A stretch of 7,044 bases of DNA from Desulfobacterales bacterium (GTDB taxonomy: Bacteria > Desulfobacterota > Desulfobacteria > Desulfobacterales > UBA5852), in assembly GCA_016735415.1 (NCBI GenBank), contig JAERRP010000105.1:1-7044 (forward strand). Reading direction: 5' to 3'. Shown one piece after another: positions 6,472 to 7,044 of this stretch. The position numbers and the translations under genes were made by a program. The notes under the pieces were generated by a model. The model saw nothing but the letters and a program-made list of their open reading frames with translations, ran no database searches and was not told the DNA's origin. Each line of letters begins with the position of its first letter. Within the stretch, counting starts at the first letter, position 1.

Positions 6472-6590
6472 ATAAGTTTACGTCAAATGAATGAGGTTGT
6501 TGCAGGGGCACGGTCACCAGAGACGCCGGGCCCGCAAAAAAGGCGGCAGCGCGATTTCGTCACAGTTTTTCAACATTCAACACTTTTATG

Positions 6591-6596
6591 AGGAGG
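6591..6596 (+). promoter_or_regulatory. strong ribosome binding site of pilA
   Basis: AGGAGG, a full Shine-Dalgarno core, is placed eight nt before ATG 6605. It is the strongest such site in the window, fitting the high expression expected of a major pilin, and it fixes the start. The frame is open upstream to 6491, but that part has no pilin character. Confidence 0.9.
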
Positions 6597-6604
6597 CTTT
6601 AACC

Positions 6605-6994
6605 ATGCTGCAAAAAATGAGAAGCAACAAAGAAGGTTTCACCCTGATCGAACTCATGATCGTCATTGCCATCATCGGTATCCTGGCGGCGATCGCCATC
6701 CCCAACTTCATCGCTTACCGCAACAAGGCCTACTGCTCGGCAGCCGAATCCGATGCCCATGCCACCATGGCGGGTCTGGCGGATTATTACTCCATCCCGG
6801 GTAACAACTTTGTTCCGGCCACTCCTGCCGCTGTTGGTATTACCATGTCGAATTCGAATACCGGGGCGATCAGCGGATCGATCAATGCCATCGTTGTCAC
6901 CATTACCGATACTGCTAATCGCTGTCCCAGCGACTACCAGCTCGGCGACACCCGCTGGAACGGCAGCGGTGTTTACACGATCACCATGCAGTAA
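6605..6994 (+). CDS. pilA: type IVa major pilin-like prepilin
   Basis: This 129-residue prepilin has an 11-residue basic leader ending KEG, cut by a PilD-type prepilin peptidase before F12. The mature 118-residue pilin starts FTLIELM with the conserved E5, needed for assembly and methylation. It continues with the long hydrophobic helix to P22-N23-F24 that anchors it in the inner membrane before polymerisation. The globular part has two cysteines, mature C33 and C96, which could form a disulfide. Mature Y27 and Y32 match the YRxKAY pattern of Geobacter PilA, but the protein is about twice as long and has a full C-terminal domain. The sigma-54 promoter, strong ribosome binding site and following hairpin suggest a single, highly expressed gene controlled by PilR. 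Because minor pilins and type II pseudopilins share the N-terminus, major pilin is an inference from context. Confidence 0.92.
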   Translation: MLQKMRSNKEGFTLIELMIVIAIIGILAAIAIPNFIAYRNKAYCSAAESDAHATMAGLADYYSIPGNNFVPATPAAVGITMSNSNTGAISGSINAIVVTITDTANRCPSDYQLGDTRWNGSGVYTITMQ

Positions 6995-7026
6995 TTCAAT
7001 CGAATAGTTACTGACGTAAGTGAAAG

Positions 7027-7044
7027 GGAGGCAATGAGGCCTCC
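7027..7044 (+). terminator. probable terminator hairpin after pilA (cut by window edge)
   Basis: GGAGGC (7027-7032) pairs with GCCTCC (7039-7044) around AATGAG. G7026 could extend the stem if the next base beyond the edge is C. It lies 33 nt after the pilA stop, the expected place for an intrinsic terminator, but the uridine run that would prove it lies outside the window. Confidence 0.55.

Larger units (their letters stand above)
6217..6604. other. 388-nt pilR-pilA control region
   Basis: No protein gene is supported here. Short frames open on both strands only because each arm of the palindrome supplies a TTG, and they lack ribosome binding sites. From left to right the region holds an AT-rich stretch (6215-6300), a perfect 19-bp inverted repeat (6310-6353), scattered GTCAA half-sites on both strands, the sigma-54 promoter (6456-6471), a predicted leader of about 123 nt and the pilA ribosome binding site. 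A T-run at 6249-6253 has no adequate stem before it, so I see no clear intrinsic terminator for pilR. Confidence 0.7.

Noticed and set aside
6313..6591. 92-codon + strand frame in the pilR-pilA gap
   Set aside because: It starts at a TTG inside the palindrome, has no ribosome binding site, runs through the sigma-54 promoter and has no recognisable protein features.

Overview
All seven genes read on the + strand, packed head to tail, with moderately high GC. The most likely source is a Gram-negative anaerobe of the Desulfobacterota (Desulfobacterales-like). This rests on three things: the short-leader type IVa pilin with the [10 protein letters not shown] region after its N-terminal helix, the PilR-type sigma-54 activator directly upstream of it, and the mix of a LarC nickel chelatase with PgpA and a one-anchor LepB. 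The assignment is an inference from protein character, not from any marker gene.

Layout. Bases 1-2507 carry larC (nickel-pincer cofactor synthesis), pgpA (phosphatidylglycerol synthesis) and lepB (signal peptidase I). A compact hairpin lies in the 110-nt gap before lepB. Bases 2532-4737 carry pyrB and pyrC, two consecutive steps of de novo pyrimidine synthesis, separated by one nucleotide. Bases 4822-6216 encode a complete NtrC-family activator (receiver, AAA+, Fis-type HTH) best named PilR. Bases 6217-6604 are a 388-nt control region, and 6605-6994 encode a type IV pilin (pilA). The start of a probable terminator hairpin runs to the right edge.

The most informative part is the pilR-pilA interval. 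It holds a near-consensus -24/-12 sigma-54 promoter (6456-6471). About 150 bp upstream of the predicted transcription start is a perfect 19-bp inverted repeat (6310-6353) whose centre is TGTCA-N6-TGACA. GTCAAA-type half-sites recur around it. Together with the activator gene next door this reads as a self-contained circuit: PilR, unphosphorylated or phosphorylated by a sensor kinase not in this window, acts from an upstream dyad on a sigma-54 promoter to drive pilin expression. The length and perfection of the inverted repeat exceed what a protein operator needs, so a hairpin or mobile-repeat origin stays open.

The housekeeping genes are related only loosely: pgpA and lepB both act at the inner membrane, and LepB processes ordinary Sec substrates but not the pilin, which needs a separate prepilin peptidase. 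I see no phage, transposase, CRISPR, tRNA or rRNA. Most of the window is ordinary core-genome sequence, with no strong sign of an undescribed multi-gene system.
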